A DNA stretch of 64,000 nt, taken from contig CAKTKC010000011.1 of assembly GCA_934569225.1 (NCBI GenBank), positions 31,170 to 95,169 of the forward strand. The letters run 5' to 3'. This document shows, in pieces, positions 9,122 to 18,123 of this stretch. The notes under the pieces were generated by a model. It saw nothing but the letters and a program-made list of their open reading frames with translations. It was not told the origin of the DNA and searched no databases. Made by a program: the position numbers and the translations under genes. Position 1 is the first letter of the stretch; the number at the start of each line of letters is the position of its first letter. This DNA is from an uncultured Oscillospiraceae bacterium. GTDB taxonomy: Bacteria; Bacillota; Clostridia; Oscillospirales; Oscillospiraceae.

Positions 9122-10588
9122 ATGAAGCTGAAGGAACTTTTGACGGGCATTTCCGTGCTGGAATGCACCGCAGACCCGGAGCTTGAAATCAAAGAGATTT
9201 GTTATGATTCCCGGAAGGTGACACCGGGCAGCCTGTTTGTAGCCGTGTCCGGCTTTGCCGCCGACGGCAATCAGTTTATTCCCATGGCCGCGGAAAAAGG
9301 TGCGGCGGCGGTGGTCACGGCGAAGAAGCCGGAGACGGATATTCCCTATGTTCTGGTGGAATCCGACAGGCTGGCGCTGGCGCTGCTGGGGTGCAATTTC
9401 TTTGGCCGCCCCGCAGAGCATATGACCATGATCGGCATTACCGGCACCAACGGAAAAACATCCTCCACGCTTCTTCTTAAGCAGGTTCTGGAAACCTGCC
9501 TGGGGGCGAAGGTGGGGCTGATCGGCACCATGGCCAACATGATCGGTCAGGAGACCATTCCCACTGAGCGCACCACCCCGGAGAGCTTTGAATTGCAGGC
9601 GCTGTTTGCCAGAATGCGGGACGCCGGATGCACCCATGTGGTGATGGAGGTTTCCAGCCACGCCGTTTCCTTGGAGCGCATCGGCGGTATCCGGTTTGAC
9701 GTCGCCGCCTTTACCAATCTGACGGAAGATCATCTGGACTTCCACAAGACCATGGATGCCTATTGCGAGGCCAAGGCCGAGCTGTTCCGCCGCTGCCGTC
9801 TGGCGGTGGTCAATGTAGACGACAGCTATTCGGACAGGATTCTCGCGGCGGCTGCCTGCCCGGTGCTGACCACGGGCGTACACAGCCCTGCCGACCTGCG
9901 GGGCGAAGATCTGGAGCTTCTGGCACAGGGCATTCGCTTTACGGCCGTATCCGGCGGCGAGCGGGCAACGGTGTCTCTGCCCATCCCCGGAAAGTTCACC
10001 GTCTACAACGCGCTGACGGTTATCGGTATCGCAAAACAGCTGGGCATTTCCCTGACGGACTGCGCCGCCGCGCTGAAAACGGCCTCCGGCGTCAAGGGCA
10101 GGGTGGAGGTCGTTCCCACCCCCGGAAAGCCCTACAGCATCCTCATCGACTACGCCCACACCCCCGACGGACTGGAAAACGTGCTTTCCTCCGTGAAGGA
10201 TTTCTGCAAGGGTCGGGTCATCGCGGTATTTGGCTGCGGCGGCGACCGGGATCCCATGAAGCGGCCCATTATGGGACATATCGGCGTGGAGCTGTCGGAT
10301 TTTGCCGTCATCACCTCGGATAATCCCCGCACGGAGGATCCCATGGCCATCATCCAGGACATCCTGACAGGGGTAAAACAGGAAGACGGGGAATATATTG
10401 TTATCGAAGACCGGCGCGCGGCCATCAGATATGCTATGGACATTGGGAAAAAAGGTGATATAATTATTCTGGCAGGAAAGGGTCATGAGACCTATCAGGA
10501 CATCGGCGGCGTAAAGCGCCACTTAGATGAACGGGAAGAGGTCGCCGCCCACCTGCGGGAAAAAGAGGAAACAGCATGGCAAAATTAA
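9122..10588 (+). CDS. murE: UDP-MurNAc-L-Ala-D-Glu--2,6-diaminopimelate ligase
   Basis: 488 aa. ATG 9122 is preferred to ATG 9116 because GGAGG at 9111-9115 is 6 nt from the former and abuts the latter. Mur-ligase order: N-terminal UDP-binding domain (YDSRKVTPGSLFVAVSG), central ATPase with P-loop GITGTNGKTS, C-terminal domain with the motif TSDNPRTEDP. DNPR is the known selectivity motif for meso-diaminopimelate, so the stem peptide is inferred to be DAP-type rather than lysine-type. It adds the third residue to the cytoplasmic precursor. Its end overlaps murF by 13 bp. Confidence 0.97.
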   Translation: MKLKELLTGISVLECTADPELEIKEICYDSRKVTPGSLFVAVSGFAADGNQFIPMAAEKGAAAVVTAKKPETDIPYVLVESDRLALALLGCNFFGRPAEHMTMIGITGTNGKTSSTLLLKQVLETCLGAKVGLIGTMANMIGQETIPTERTTPESFELQALFARMRDAGCTHVVMEVSSHAVSLERIGGIRFDVAAFTNLTEDHLDFHKTMDAYCEAKAELFRRCRLAVVNVDDSYSDRILAAAACPVLTTGVHSPADLRGEDLELLAQGIRFTAVSGGERATVSLPIPGKFTVYNALTVIGIAKQLGISLTDCAAALKTASGVKGRVEVVPTPGKPYSILIDYAHTPDGLENVLSSVKDFCKGRVIAVFGCGGDRDPMKRPIMGHIGVELSDFAVITSDNPRTEDPMAIIQDILTGVKQEDGEYIVIEDRRAAIRYAMDIGKKGDIIILAGKGHETYQDIGGVKRHLDEREEVAAHLREKEETAWQN

Positions 10589-11934
10589 CGCTCAGACAGG
10601 CCGCCGAGTGGTGCGGCGGCGTGGTGGAAGAAAAATACGCGGATATTGCATTTTTAGGCGCGGCCAACGACACCCGGGTCATGCAGCCGGGGCAGCTGTT
10701 CATCGCGCTCCAAGGCGCACGGGACGGCCACGACTTCATCGAGAAGGCCATGGACAGGGGGGCTGCGGCGGCTCTGTGCAGCCGCAGGGTGGGGGACTAC
10801 CCCGCAATCTATGTGGACGACCCCCGCATCGCTCTGGGGAGAATTGCCCGGGAGGAACTGAAACGCATCGGCGCAAAGGTGGTAGCGGTCACCGGCTCCG
10901 TTGGCAAGAGTACAACGAAGGAAATGATCGCCGCCGTGCTGGAGCAGGCCTTTGTCACCAGCAAGACCCCGGCCAACCACAATAACGACATCGGAATGCC
11001 CATGGCGGTGCTTGCCATGCCGGAGAATACCGAGGTCGCGGTGCTGGAAATGGGCATGAACCATTTCGGCGAAATATCCTACCTGTCCCAGATCGCAAAG
11101 CCGGACGTGGCGGTGATCATCAACATCGGCACTGCCCACATTGAGTTCCTGGGTACCCAGGAGGGAATCCGGCAGGCGAAAATGGAGATCGTGGAGGGCA
11201 TGACCCCACATGGGATGCTCCTGCTCAACGGCGACGATTTTCTCCTGCGCAATCTGGACAAGGAGCCGCAGCAGCGGGTTACATACTTCGGTTCCTCCGA
11301 AGGCTGTGCCGTCCGGGCGTTTGACGTCAATCAGGACGGCGACTATCTGCACTTCCGGGTGGAGGCCGGGCGGCTGTCCTTCCCGGTAAAGATGCTGCTG
11401 GAAGGGGAGCATTACGTCAACGACGCCCTGGCGGCGGTGACGGTCGGCCTGAAGCTGGGGGTGCTGCCCGAAAAGATTCAGGCGGGTCTTTCCCAGTTCC
11501 GGAACATTTCCGGCCGTCAGGAGATCATCCAGTCCGGCGGCATGACCATCATCAAGGACTGCTACAACGCAGGCCCCGAGTCCATGGCGGCGGCGCTGGC
11601 TGTCCTGGGGAAGAAGCCGGGACGGCGGATCGCCGTGCTGGGTGACATGCTGGAGCTGGGTGACTGCACCCAGGCGGAGCATTACCGGGTGGGCAGAATT
11701 GCCGCGGAAAAGGCAGACTATGTCTTTGCCTACGGCCCCAATTCCGGGCGGATCATCAGCGGCACCATCACCGGCGGTATGCCGGAGACCCGGGGAAGAG
11801 CCTTTACGAACCGGGAGGAGCTGGTGGCGGCACTGAAGCGCACGGCAAAGCCCGGCGATGTGCTACTGTTCAAGGCCAGCCACGGCATCCATCTGGAACA
11901 GGTAATCGATGAATTCTTAGGCGAAGAGAAGTAA
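10576..11934 (+). CDS. murF: UDP-MurNAc-tripeptide--D-Ala-D-Ala ligase
   Basis: 452 aa, ATG 10576 inside the end of murE. The Mur-ligase P-loop variant GSVGKSTTKEM, the NHNNDIGMPMAVL and EMGMNHFGEI motifs and the C-terminal YNAGPESM segment are those of MurF. It completes the UDP-MurNAc-pentapeptide by adding D-Ala-D-Ala in the cytoplasm. Translational coupling to murE is implied by the 13-bp overlap, and mraY follows 14 bp later. Confidence 0.97.
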   Translation: MAKLTLRQAAEWCGGVVEEKYADIAFLGAANDTRVMQPGQLFIALQGARDGHDFIEKAMDRGAAAALCSRRVGDYPAIYVDDPRIALGRIAREELKRIGAKVVAVTGSVGKSTTKEMIAAVLEQAFVTSKTPANHNNDIGMPMAVLAMPENTEVAVLEMGMNHFGEISYLSQIAKPDVAVIINIGTAHIEFLGTQEGIRQAKMEIVEGMTPHGMLLLNGDDFLLRNLDKEPQQRVTYFGSSEGCAVRAFDVNQDGDYLHFRVEAGRLSFPVKMLLEGEHYVNDALAAVTVGLKLGVLPEKIQAGLSQFRNISGRQEIIQSGGMTIIKDCYNAGPESMAAALAVLGKKPGRRIAVLGDMLELGDCTQAEHYRVGRIAAEKADYVFAYGPNSGRIISGTITGGMPETRGRAFTNREELVAALKRTAKPGDVLLFKASHGIHLEQVIDEFLGEEK

Positions 11935-11948
11935 CGGAGGAAGAAGTC

Positions 11949-12926
11949 ATGACGAGAATCTTGATTACGGCGGCGGCGGGCTGCATCCTGACTGCCGGCA
12001 TTGGCTATCTGCTGCTGCCGGTGCTGCGGGCGCTGAAGGCCGGACAGTCCATCCGGGAGATTGGCCCCACCTGGCACAACACCAAGGCCGGCACCCCCAT
12101 GATGGGCGGACTGATGTTCGTTTTCGGGACAATCCTCTGCCTGGTGGGCAATTTCCCCGCCATAAGCGATGATTCCCCGTTTTACGTGCTGGCGCTTTCC
12201 CTGTGCTTCGGCCTTATCGGGTTCCTGGACGATTTTACCAAGGTCAAATTCCACCGGAATCTGGGGCTGACGACGTTACAAAAGGCCATGCTGCAAATGG
12301 CGGTGTCGGCGCTGTTCCTGTACGCCATGTACCGCTCCGGCTTTATGGACACCCATCTGTACATTCCCTTTGTGAATGTGAGCTTTCGGCTGCACCCCAT
12401 CGTCTATATTTTCTTCGCCATGTTCGTCATGGTGGGCACGGACAACGCGGTGAACCTCACCGACGGCGTGGACGGCCTGTGTGCCAGCGTCACCCTGCCT
12501 GTGATGATATTCTTTACCGCTGCGGCTGCCGCTATGGGCAAGTACGATTTGGCGCTGCTGCCCGCCGCTCTGTCGGGCGGACTGGTCGCGTACCTCTTTT
12601 ATAACTGGCATCCGGCCAAGGTCTTCATGGGAGACACCGGCTCGCTGTTCTTAGGCGGCGTGGTGTGCGCCATGGCCTTCGCATTGGAGATGCCCCTGAT
12701 TCTGATTCTGATCGGCTTCGTGTATGTCTGTGAAGCCATGTCCGATATTTTGCAGGTCTCCTATTTCAAGGCGACCCACGGCAAGCGCCTGTTCAAGATG
12801 GCGCCCATCCACCACCATTTTGAAATGTGCGGCTGGAAGGAAGAAAAAATCGTGCTGGTGTTCGCCGGTGTGACGGCGGCCATGTGCGTGCTGGCCTGGT
12901 TCGGCATCGCCGGTCTTGTCGGCTGA
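11949..12926 (+). CDS. mraY: Phospho-N-acetylmuramoyl-pentapeptide-transferase
   Basis: 325 aa, ATG 11949 after GGAGGAAG. A polytopic membrane protein with about ten hydrophobic segments and the catalytic signatures FLDDFTK, DNAVNLTDGVDGL, FMGDTGSLFLGG and MAPIHHHFE, which bind magnesium, UDP-MurNAc-pentapeptide and undecaprenyl phosphate. It makes lipid I at the inner face of the membrane. murD normally follows mraY in this cluster; here the next gene is ftsW. Confidence 0.97.
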   Translation: MTRILITAAAGCILTAGIGYLLLPVLRALKAGQSIREIGPTWHNTKAGTPMMGGLMFVFGTILCLVGNFPAISDDSPFYVLALSLCFGLIGFLDDFTKVKFHRNLGLTTLQKAMLQMAVSALFLYAMYRSGFMDTHLYIPFVNVSFRLHPIVYIFFAMFVMVGTDNAVNLTDGVDGLCASVTLPVMIFFTAAAAAMGKYDLALLPAALSGGLVAYLFYNWHPAKVFMGDTGSLFLGGVVCAMAFALEMPLILILIGFVYVCEAMSDILQVSYFKATHGKRLFKMAPIHHHFEMCGWKEEKIVLVFAGVTAAMCVLAWFGIAGLVG

Positions 12927-12950
12927 TTAACTCCTGAAAGGATGTATCTT

Positions 12951-14117
12951 ATGGCGTCGGAGCGTAACCTCCATGCCAAAGAGAAACGCCGCCCGGGGCT
13001 TTCCCGGACGGGGGAAAGCATTGATTACCCCTTTTTGCTGCTGGTGCTTCTGCTGCTGACGGTGGGACTGGCTATGCTGTACTCGGCAAGCTACGCCCAG
13101 AGCGAATACGACACCAGTTACGAAATTTCCACAAAATATCTCCAGAAACAGGCGGTTTGCGCCGCGATCGGTCTTGCCGCCATGTTCTTTTTCAGCCGGA
13201 TACCCACGGGCGTCTGGTACCGGTTCGCCTGGCCGCTGTACGGCGTGAGCATCGCGCTGCTGCTGAGCGTCCTTGTCATCGGCGAGGAGGTCAACGGCGC
13301 ACGGCGCTGGATCAATCTGGCGGGCATTCAGTTTCAGCCCTCCGAGATCGCGAAATTCACCATGATTCTGTTGTTCGCCCGGTTGACCCGGCTGTATGGG
13401 CAGGACGCAAAAACCTTCCGCCACGGCGTTCTGGGCTTCGGCCTGGCGCTGATGGGAATTCTGGTTCCGCTGGCGCTGGAAAAGCACCTGTCGGCCATTA
13501 TGCTCATGGGTATGGTGGCGGTGGTGATGATGTTCGTGGCGGGCACCCGAACCAGATGGCTGCTGGCCGGGGCGGGGGCTGCCGCCGTGTTCGTGGTCGT
13601 CTACATCAGCTTCATGGGCTACGCCGGCGACCGGGTCACCGCGTGGCTCCACCCGGAGCTTGACCCGGGGGACACCGGATACCAGATCTTGCAGTCGCTG
13701 TACGCCATCGGCTCCGGCGGCCTGTTCGGACTGGGCTACGGCAAGTCCCGGCAGAAATATCTGTATCTGCCTTTTCAATATAACGACTATATCTTCGCGG
13801 TGATCTGCGAGGAGCTGGGACTGGTGGGGGCAATGGCAATTGTGATCCTGTTTGCCGTCACCATCCTGCGTGGCTACTGGATCGCGCTGAACGCCCGCGA
13901 CCGGTTTTCCACCGTCTTTGCGGCGGGGCTGGTGACGCTGATTGCGGTACAGACCATTCTGAATCTGTGCGTGGTCACCAATCTGCTCCCCTCCACCGGC
14001 ATTGCGCTGCCCTTCTTTTCCTACGGCGGCACGGCGCTGGCGGTGAATCTGGGGGAAATGGGCATCGTTCTGGGGATTTCCAGAGGGCGAAACCGGAGAA
14101 AAATACAGGAGGCATGA
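12951..14117 (+). CDS. ftsW: SEDS peptidoglycan polymerase FtsW/SpoVE
   Basis: 388 aa. ATG 12951 is chosen because GAAAGGA at 12936-12942 lies 8 nt upstream; ATG 12942 overlaps that site. Ten predicted transmembrane segments are visible, with SEDS signatures GARRWINLAGIQFQPSEIAK, LEKHLSA and the C-terminal NLLPSTGIALPFFSYGGTA. SEDS proteins polymerise lipid II and pair with a class B PBP, here SpoVD. Location between mraY and murG marks it as the divisome paralogue rather than RodA, although FtsW and SpoVE cannot be separated by eye. Confidence 0.93.
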   Translation: MASERNLHAKEKRRPGLSRTGESIDYPFLLLVLLLLTVGLAMLYSASYAQSEYDTSYEISTKYLQKQAVCAAIGLAAMFFFSRIPTGVWYRFAWPLYGVSIALLLSVLVIGEEVNGARRWINLAGIQFQPSEIAKFTMILLFARLTRLYGQDAKTFRHGVLGFGLALMGILVPLALEKHLSAIMLMGMVAVVMMFVAGTRTRWLLAGAGAAAVFVVVYISFMGYAGDRVTAWLHPELDPGDTGYQILQSLYAIGSGGLFGLGYGKSRQKYLYLPFQYNDYIFAVICEELGLVGAMAIVILFAVTILRGYWIALNARDRFSTVFAAGLVTLIAVQTILNLCVVTNLLPSTGIALPFFSYGGTALAVNLGEMGIVLGISRGRNRRKIQEA

Positions 14118-14120
14118 CCT

Positions 14121-15248
14121 ATGAATCTGATTTTTACCTGCGGCGGCACGGCGGGACACATCAACCCGGCCATCGCGGTTGCCAATATGATGCGGGAGTG
14201 CCACCCGGACTGCAATATCCTCTTTATCGGCGCGAAAGGCCACATGGAGGAAAAGCTGGTACCCCAGGCAGGGTATGATCTCAAATGCCTGGAAGGCTCC
14301 GGCCTCAGCCGGGGGAAAAGCCTGGCCGCGATAAAGAAAAACCTCCACGCGGTGAAATGCGTGCGGGAGGGCGTGAAGGCGTGCAAAAAGATTTTCCGGG
14401 AATTTAAGCCCGACGTGGTCATCGGCACCGGCGGCTATGCCAGCTTCCCGGCGCTGTACGCCGCCCAGTCCATGGGCATTCCCACCTGCGTCCATGAGAG
14501 CAACGCCGTCCCCGGCGTCACCACAAAACTGGCGGCGAACAAGGCCAGCCGGGTGCTGGTTGCCTTTGAGGAAAGCGTCCGCCACTACAGGCACCCGGAA
14601 AAGGTGGAAGTCGTGGGAATGCCCGTGCGCAGAGAGTTCATTTTCGACACCAAAGAGGGCGCGCGGAAGGAGCTGGGCTTAAGCGGCTTCGTGGTCGTCT
14701 CCGCCTTCGGCAGTCAGGGCGCAAAGGTCATGAACGAGACCATCGCGGACATGATTCCTCTGGAGCAGGCCGACGGCTTCCCCTTCCACCACATCCACGC
14801 CACCGGCAGCTTCGGCAAGGAGTGGATGCCCCAGCGCGTCTTGGACAACGGCGTGGACTGGAAAAACTGCCCCGCGCTGGACATCCGGGAGTATATTTAC
14901 GACATGCCCACCGTCATGGCGGCGGCGGACATCGTCATCGGCCGGGCGGGCAGCGCCACCTGCAATGAGATCGGCGCTTCCGGCACGCCCTGCATCCTCA
15001 TCCCGTCGCCCAATGTGACGAACAACCATCAGGAAAAGAACGCCCGTGTGCTGGAAGCGGCGGGCGGCGCGGTGGTGGTGCTGGAAAAGGACTGCACGCC
15101 CGGGAAGCTGTATGAGCTGATCCGTTCGCTGCTGGCGGACGAAGACCGCCGCAGGGAGATGTCCCGGAAGCTGCACACGATGGTTCGCCTGGATTCCGCA
15201 GAGCGGATCTGTGACATTGTGGAGCAGCTGACTCAAAGCGAAAAATAA
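14121..15248 (+). CDS. murG: Undecaprenyl-PP-MurNAc-pentapeptide-UDPGlcNAc GlcNAc transferase
   Basis: 375 aa, ATG 14121 behind AGGAGG, only 3 bp after the ftsW stop. It is a GT-B fold GT28 enzyme, with the N-terminal glycine loop CGGTAGHINPAIA, the second glycine motif GTGGYASFPALYAA, HESNAVPG and the C-terminal UDP-GlcNAc site (GRAGSATCNEIGASGTPCILIP). It converts lipid I to lipid II at the inner membrane face, using UDP-GlcNAc. Confidence 0.96.
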   Translation: MNLIFTCGGTAGHINPAIAVANMMRECHPDCNILFIGAKGHMEEKLVPQAGYDLKCLEGSGLSRGKSLAAIKKNLHAVKCVREGVKACKKIFREFKPDVVIGTGGYASFPALYAAQSMGIPTCVHESNAVPGVTTKLAANKASRVLVAFEESVRHYRHPEKVEVVGMPVRREFIFDTKEGARKELGLSGFVVVSAFGSQGAKVMNETIADMIPLEQADGFPFHHIHATGSFGKEWMPQRVLDNGVDWKNCPALDIREYIYDMPTVMAAADIVIGRAGSATCNEIGASGTPCILIPSPNVTNNHQEKNARVLEAAGGAVVVLEKDCTPGKLYELIRSLLADEDRRREMSRKLHTMVRLDSAERICDIVEQLTQSEK

Positions 15249-15273
15249 CCCGCCTTACCCCAGGAGGAACACT

Positions 15274-16785
15274 ATGGATACAACACAGGATAGCCGGGAA
15301 AACGCCGGAAAGCGCCGTCCGCAGACAGACGGACAGAAGCGCGCTTCCCAGCGCCCCGGACAAAGTGCCCCGGAGCAGCGCCGCCGTCCGTCAGAGCAAA
15401 GCGCCCAGGAGCGCCCGCGTCGTGCGCCGGAGCAAAGTGCTCAGGAGCGCCCTCGCCGCACAGCGGAACAGGGTGCTCAGGAGCGTCCCCGCCGCCCGGC
15501 AGAGCAAAACACCCAGGAGCGTCCTCGCCGCGCAACGGAACAGGGTGCTCAGGAGCGTCCCCGCCGTGCAGCAGAACAAAACGCCCCGGAACAGCGCCGC
15601 CGTGCGCAGGAGCAGAACACCCAGGAACGCCCCCGCCGTCCGGCAGAACAGGACGCCCAGAGACGCCCCGCACGGCAGGAGAAGCCTGACCGTCCGGTCA
15701 AAAGGGAAGCCCAGCCCCGTCAGAGAGCCGGGGAGGAAGCCGCTGCCCGCCAGCGGGCAAAGCAGTCCGCCGATTCCCGGAAGGGCGCACCCCGCCGCAA
15801 GCCCGTGGACGACGATGTCCCCAACAGGAAGCGCGCCTACGGAAACAGCAAGCCCAAAAAGAAGTCGGCGCTGACCATGCTTGCCGAGACGCTTATGAGC
15901 GCGAAGAACCGCCCGAAGAAGCGTCACTCCCGGAAAACCGAAAGCAGCCGCCCGAAAACGCCTACCCCTGCCGTGATCTATACCCAGCCCCTTCCCTTCA
16001 ACCGCGACCGGCTGATCGTCCAGCTGATAACGGTGACGGCGGTGGTGCTGGCCATCGTCATGGGTCTGTCGGTATTTTTCAAGGTGAAGACCATCACCAT
16101 CACCGGCGCGGATACCTACAGCGCGTGGGCGGTGCGGGAGGCCTCCGGCATCTCCGAGGGTGACAAGCTTCTGACCTTCAGCAAGATCCGCGCCGCCAGC
16201 CAGATTATGGCAAATTTGCCCTATGTCAAGGGTGTGCGGATTGGTATAAAATTGCCAGATACGGTCAATATTATGATCGAAGAAGAGAGCGTGGTCTATG
16301 CCATCAAGTCCAGCGACGGACAGTGGTGGATGATGGACTCCGACGGTCGGGTCGTGGAGCAGGCGAACAACGCCAAGGCGGCCACGGCCACCCAGGTTCT
16401 GGGCGTCACACTGGAAGCCCCGGCGGTCAACCAGAAGGGCATCGCCACGGAGATGACCCCAAGCGAGACCAATGAGCTGGGAGAGCTGATCCCGGTGACG
16501 ACCACCGGCGCCCAGCGTCTCACCGCAGCATTGCAGATCCTCAAGGCGCTGGAAAACAACGACATCGTGGGCGAGGCCGCCAGCGTGGACGTGACCAGCA
16601 CCGAGGACATTATCCTCTGGTACGGCACCCGGTATCAGGTCAATCTGGGCGACACATCCCGCCTTGATTACAAGGTTGACTGCATGAACGACGCCATTTT
16701 GCAGATGAGCGACTACCAGAGCGGCGTTCTGGACATCAGCTTCACCATCTGGCCGAATCAGGTGGGCTATACGCCCTTCGCGTGA
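15274..16785 (+). CDS. ftsQ: Cell division protein FtsQ/DivIB with long repetitive N-terminus
   Basis: 503 aa, ATG 15274 after CAGGAGG. The first 245 residues are cytoplasmic, strongly basic and low in complexity, including about eight imperfect 12-residue repeats of the form EQxAQERPRRxA (about residues 41-135). One transmembrane helix follows (about 246-268), then the POTRA domain (VKTITITGADTYSAWAVREA) and the beta domain typical of FtsQ/DivIB. DivIB bridges the FtsL/DivIC pair and the septal synthase on the outer face. Most family members have a far shorter cytoplasmic tail, so the tail is the odd feature. Name supported by POTRA plus its position between murG and ftsZ. Confidence 0.88.
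   Translation: MDTTQDSRENAGKRRPQTDGQKRASQRPGQSAPEQRRRPSEQSAQERPRRAPEQSAQERPRRTAEQGAQERPRRPAEQNTQERPRRATEQGAQERPRRAAEQNAPEQRRRAQEQNTQERPRRPAEQDAQRRPARQEKPDRPVKREAQPRQRAGEEAAARQRAKQSADSRKGAPRRKPVDDDVPNRKRAYGNSKPKKKSALTMLAETLMSAKNRPKKRHSRKTESSRPKTPTPAVIYTQPLPFNRDRLIVQLITVTAVVLAIVMGLSVFFKVKTITITGADTYSAWAVREASGISEGDKLLTFSKIRAASQIMANLPYVKGVRIGIKLPDTVNIMIEEESVVYAIKSSDGQWWMMDSDGRVVEQANNAKAATATQVLGVTLEAPAVNQKGIATEMTPSETNELGELIPVTTTGAQRLTAALQILKALENNDIVGEAASVDVTSTEDIILWYGTRYQVNLGDTSRLDYKVDCMNDAILQMSDYQSGVLDISFTIWPNQVGYTPFA
15394..15681 (+). repeat. 36-bp tandem repeats inside ftsQ
   Basis: About eight in-frame copies of a 36-nt unit encoding EQ-[SGND]-[AT]-Q-E-R-P-R-R-x-x. Neighbouring copies differ mainly at codon third positions and at a few residues, which indicates old duplication under coding constraint rather than recent slippage. 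Confidence 0.85.
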
Positions 16786-16829
16786 TGTTATTATTTTGTA
16801 AATAATTTGCCGAAATACCAGATTTTCTA

Positions 16830-16858
16830 TTGACCAAATCGGGTTTTCGGGATAGAAT
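16830..16858 (+). promoter_or_regulatory. ftsZ promoter
   Basis: TTGACC (16830-16835) and TAGAAT (16853-16858), 17 bp apart, about 75 bp before the ftsZ start in the 148-bp gap after ftsQ. It allows ftsZ to be expressed apart from the upstream cluster. Confidence 0.75.
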
Positions 16859-16933
16859 GGGAAAGTACAGATGCAAAATTCAGGCAGCAGCGGCTCCGCC
16901 GTGTCTGCGAAAGATACATAGGAGGAAGAGATT

Positions 16934-18052
16934 ATGTCCGAAACTTTACAGGATCGCGTTGTGAAAATCAAGGTGATCGGCGTCGGCGGCGCCGGCAACA
17001 ATGTTATCAACCGCATGATCGATGCCGGTGTGGGCGGCGTGGACTTCGTCGTGGTCAACACCGATAAGCAGGATCTGAATAAATCCGTCTGCAAGAACAA
17101 GATCCAGATCGGCGAAAAGCTGACCGGCGGCATGGGCGCAGGCTCCAAGCCCGAGATCGGCAAGAAGTCCGCCGAGGAATCCCGGGCTGCCATCTCCAAG
17201 GCGCTGGAAGGCACGGACATGGTCTTTATCACCGCCGGTATGGGCGGCGGCACCGGAACCGGCGCGGCTCCCATCGTGGCTGACCTGGCTCACGAGGCCG
17301 GTATCCTCACGGTCGGCGTTGTCACCAAGCCCTTCAAGTTCGAGGGCGCGAACCGGATGCGTCAGGCCGAGCAGGGCATCACCGATCTCAGCGGCAAGGT
17401 CGATTCTCTGATCATCATTCCCAACGATCGTCTGAAATACGTCACCGACCAGAAGATTACCTTCGCCAACGCCTTCGGCATCGCCGACGATGTGCTGAAG
17501 CAGGCCGTAACCTCCATTTCCGAGCTGGTGGGCTTCTGCAAGAACGTCATCATCAATCTGGACTTTGCCGACGTGTCCGCCGTCATGAAGAACGCCGGAC
17601 GCGCCCACATGGGCGTCGGCACCGCTTCCGGCAGGGAGAAGGCCGAGCAGGCCGCCACCGCCGCCGTTTCCAGCCCGCTGCTGGAGACCTCCATCAACGG
17701 CGCCACCGGCGTGCTGGTGAACGTCACCGGCTCCAACGAGATGACCCTGGACGACGTGGAGACCGCCGCCGGGATCGTGCAGGAAGCTGCCAACCCCGAC
17801 GCCAACATCATCTTCGGCGCTACCATTTCCGACGAATTTCAGGATGAAATGCGGGTGACCGTAATTGCCACCGGCTTTGAGATGAAGCCCGAGAGCTTCG
17901 CCCCCAGCGCCGGCGCGGACAAGACCGCCCGCCCCAGCAAGCCCAGCTTTGTCCCCGACGACATCGACACCCCCGTAGCCGCTTCCAAGCAGCCCACCAA
18001 ACCGGCGGATATGAGCGACATCGACGAGATTTTCAGCATCTTCAAGCGCTGA
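16934..18052 (+). CDS. ftsZ: Cell division GTPase FtsZ
   Basis: 372 aa, ATG 16934 behind GGAGGAAG. N-terminal GTPase domain with GVGGAGNNVINRM (GxGGxGxN loop), tubulin signature GGGTGTG at 104-110 and the T7 catalytic loop NLDFADV. A variable linker (about 318-357) is followed by the conserved C-terminal peptide DIDEIFSIFKR, which binds membrane anchors. FtsZ polymerises into the division ring. ftsA is absent next to it, so SepF or another anchor encoded elsewhere is expected; that is inference. Confidence 0.98.
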   Translation: MSETLQDRVVKIKVIGVGGAGNNVINRMIDAGVGGVDFVVVNTDKQDLNKSVCKNKIQIGEKLTGGMGAGSKPEIGKKSAEESRAAISKALEGTDMVFITAGMGGGTGTGAAPIVADLAHEAGILTVGVVTKPFKFEGANRMRQAEQGITDLSGKVDSLIIIPNDRLKYVTDQKITFANAFGIADDVLKQAVTSISELVGFCKNVIINLDFADVSAVMKNAGRAHMGVGTASGREKAEQAATAAVSSPLLETSINGATGVLVNVTGSNEMTLDDVETAAGIVQEAANPDANIIFGATISDEFQDEMRVTVIATGFEMKPESFAPSAGADKTARPSKPSFVPDDIDTPVAASKQPTKPADMSDIDEIFSIFKR

Positions 18053-18073
18053 TAAAATTGGGATAGTGTACCG

Positions 18074-18102
18074 CATCCCGTCCCTTTCGGGACGGGATGT
18101 TT
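18074..18102 (+). terminator. Stem-loop after ftsZ
   Basis: CATCCCGTCCC / GGGACGGGATG, a perfect 11-bp stem with a 4-nt loop, followed by only a short T-rich stretch (GTTTGCTG). It probably gives partial termination between ftsZ and the methyltransferase gene. Confidence 0.6.
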
Positions 18103-18123
18103 GCTGTAGCGGGGAGGAAAGCT

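Noticed and set aside
15394..15681. Possible CRISPR array (regularly spaced repeats)
   Set aside because: The 36-nt period has no distinct spacers, stays in frame and encodes a protein repeat inside ftsQ; no cas genes nearby.
15391..17274. A 627-codon open frame on the minus strand opposite ftsQ and the start of ftsZ
   Set aside because: It runs antisense to the repetitive, codon-biased ftsQ region, shows the same repeats in mirror form and no recognisable domain; the plus-strand frame has conserved FtsQ and FtsZ motifs.
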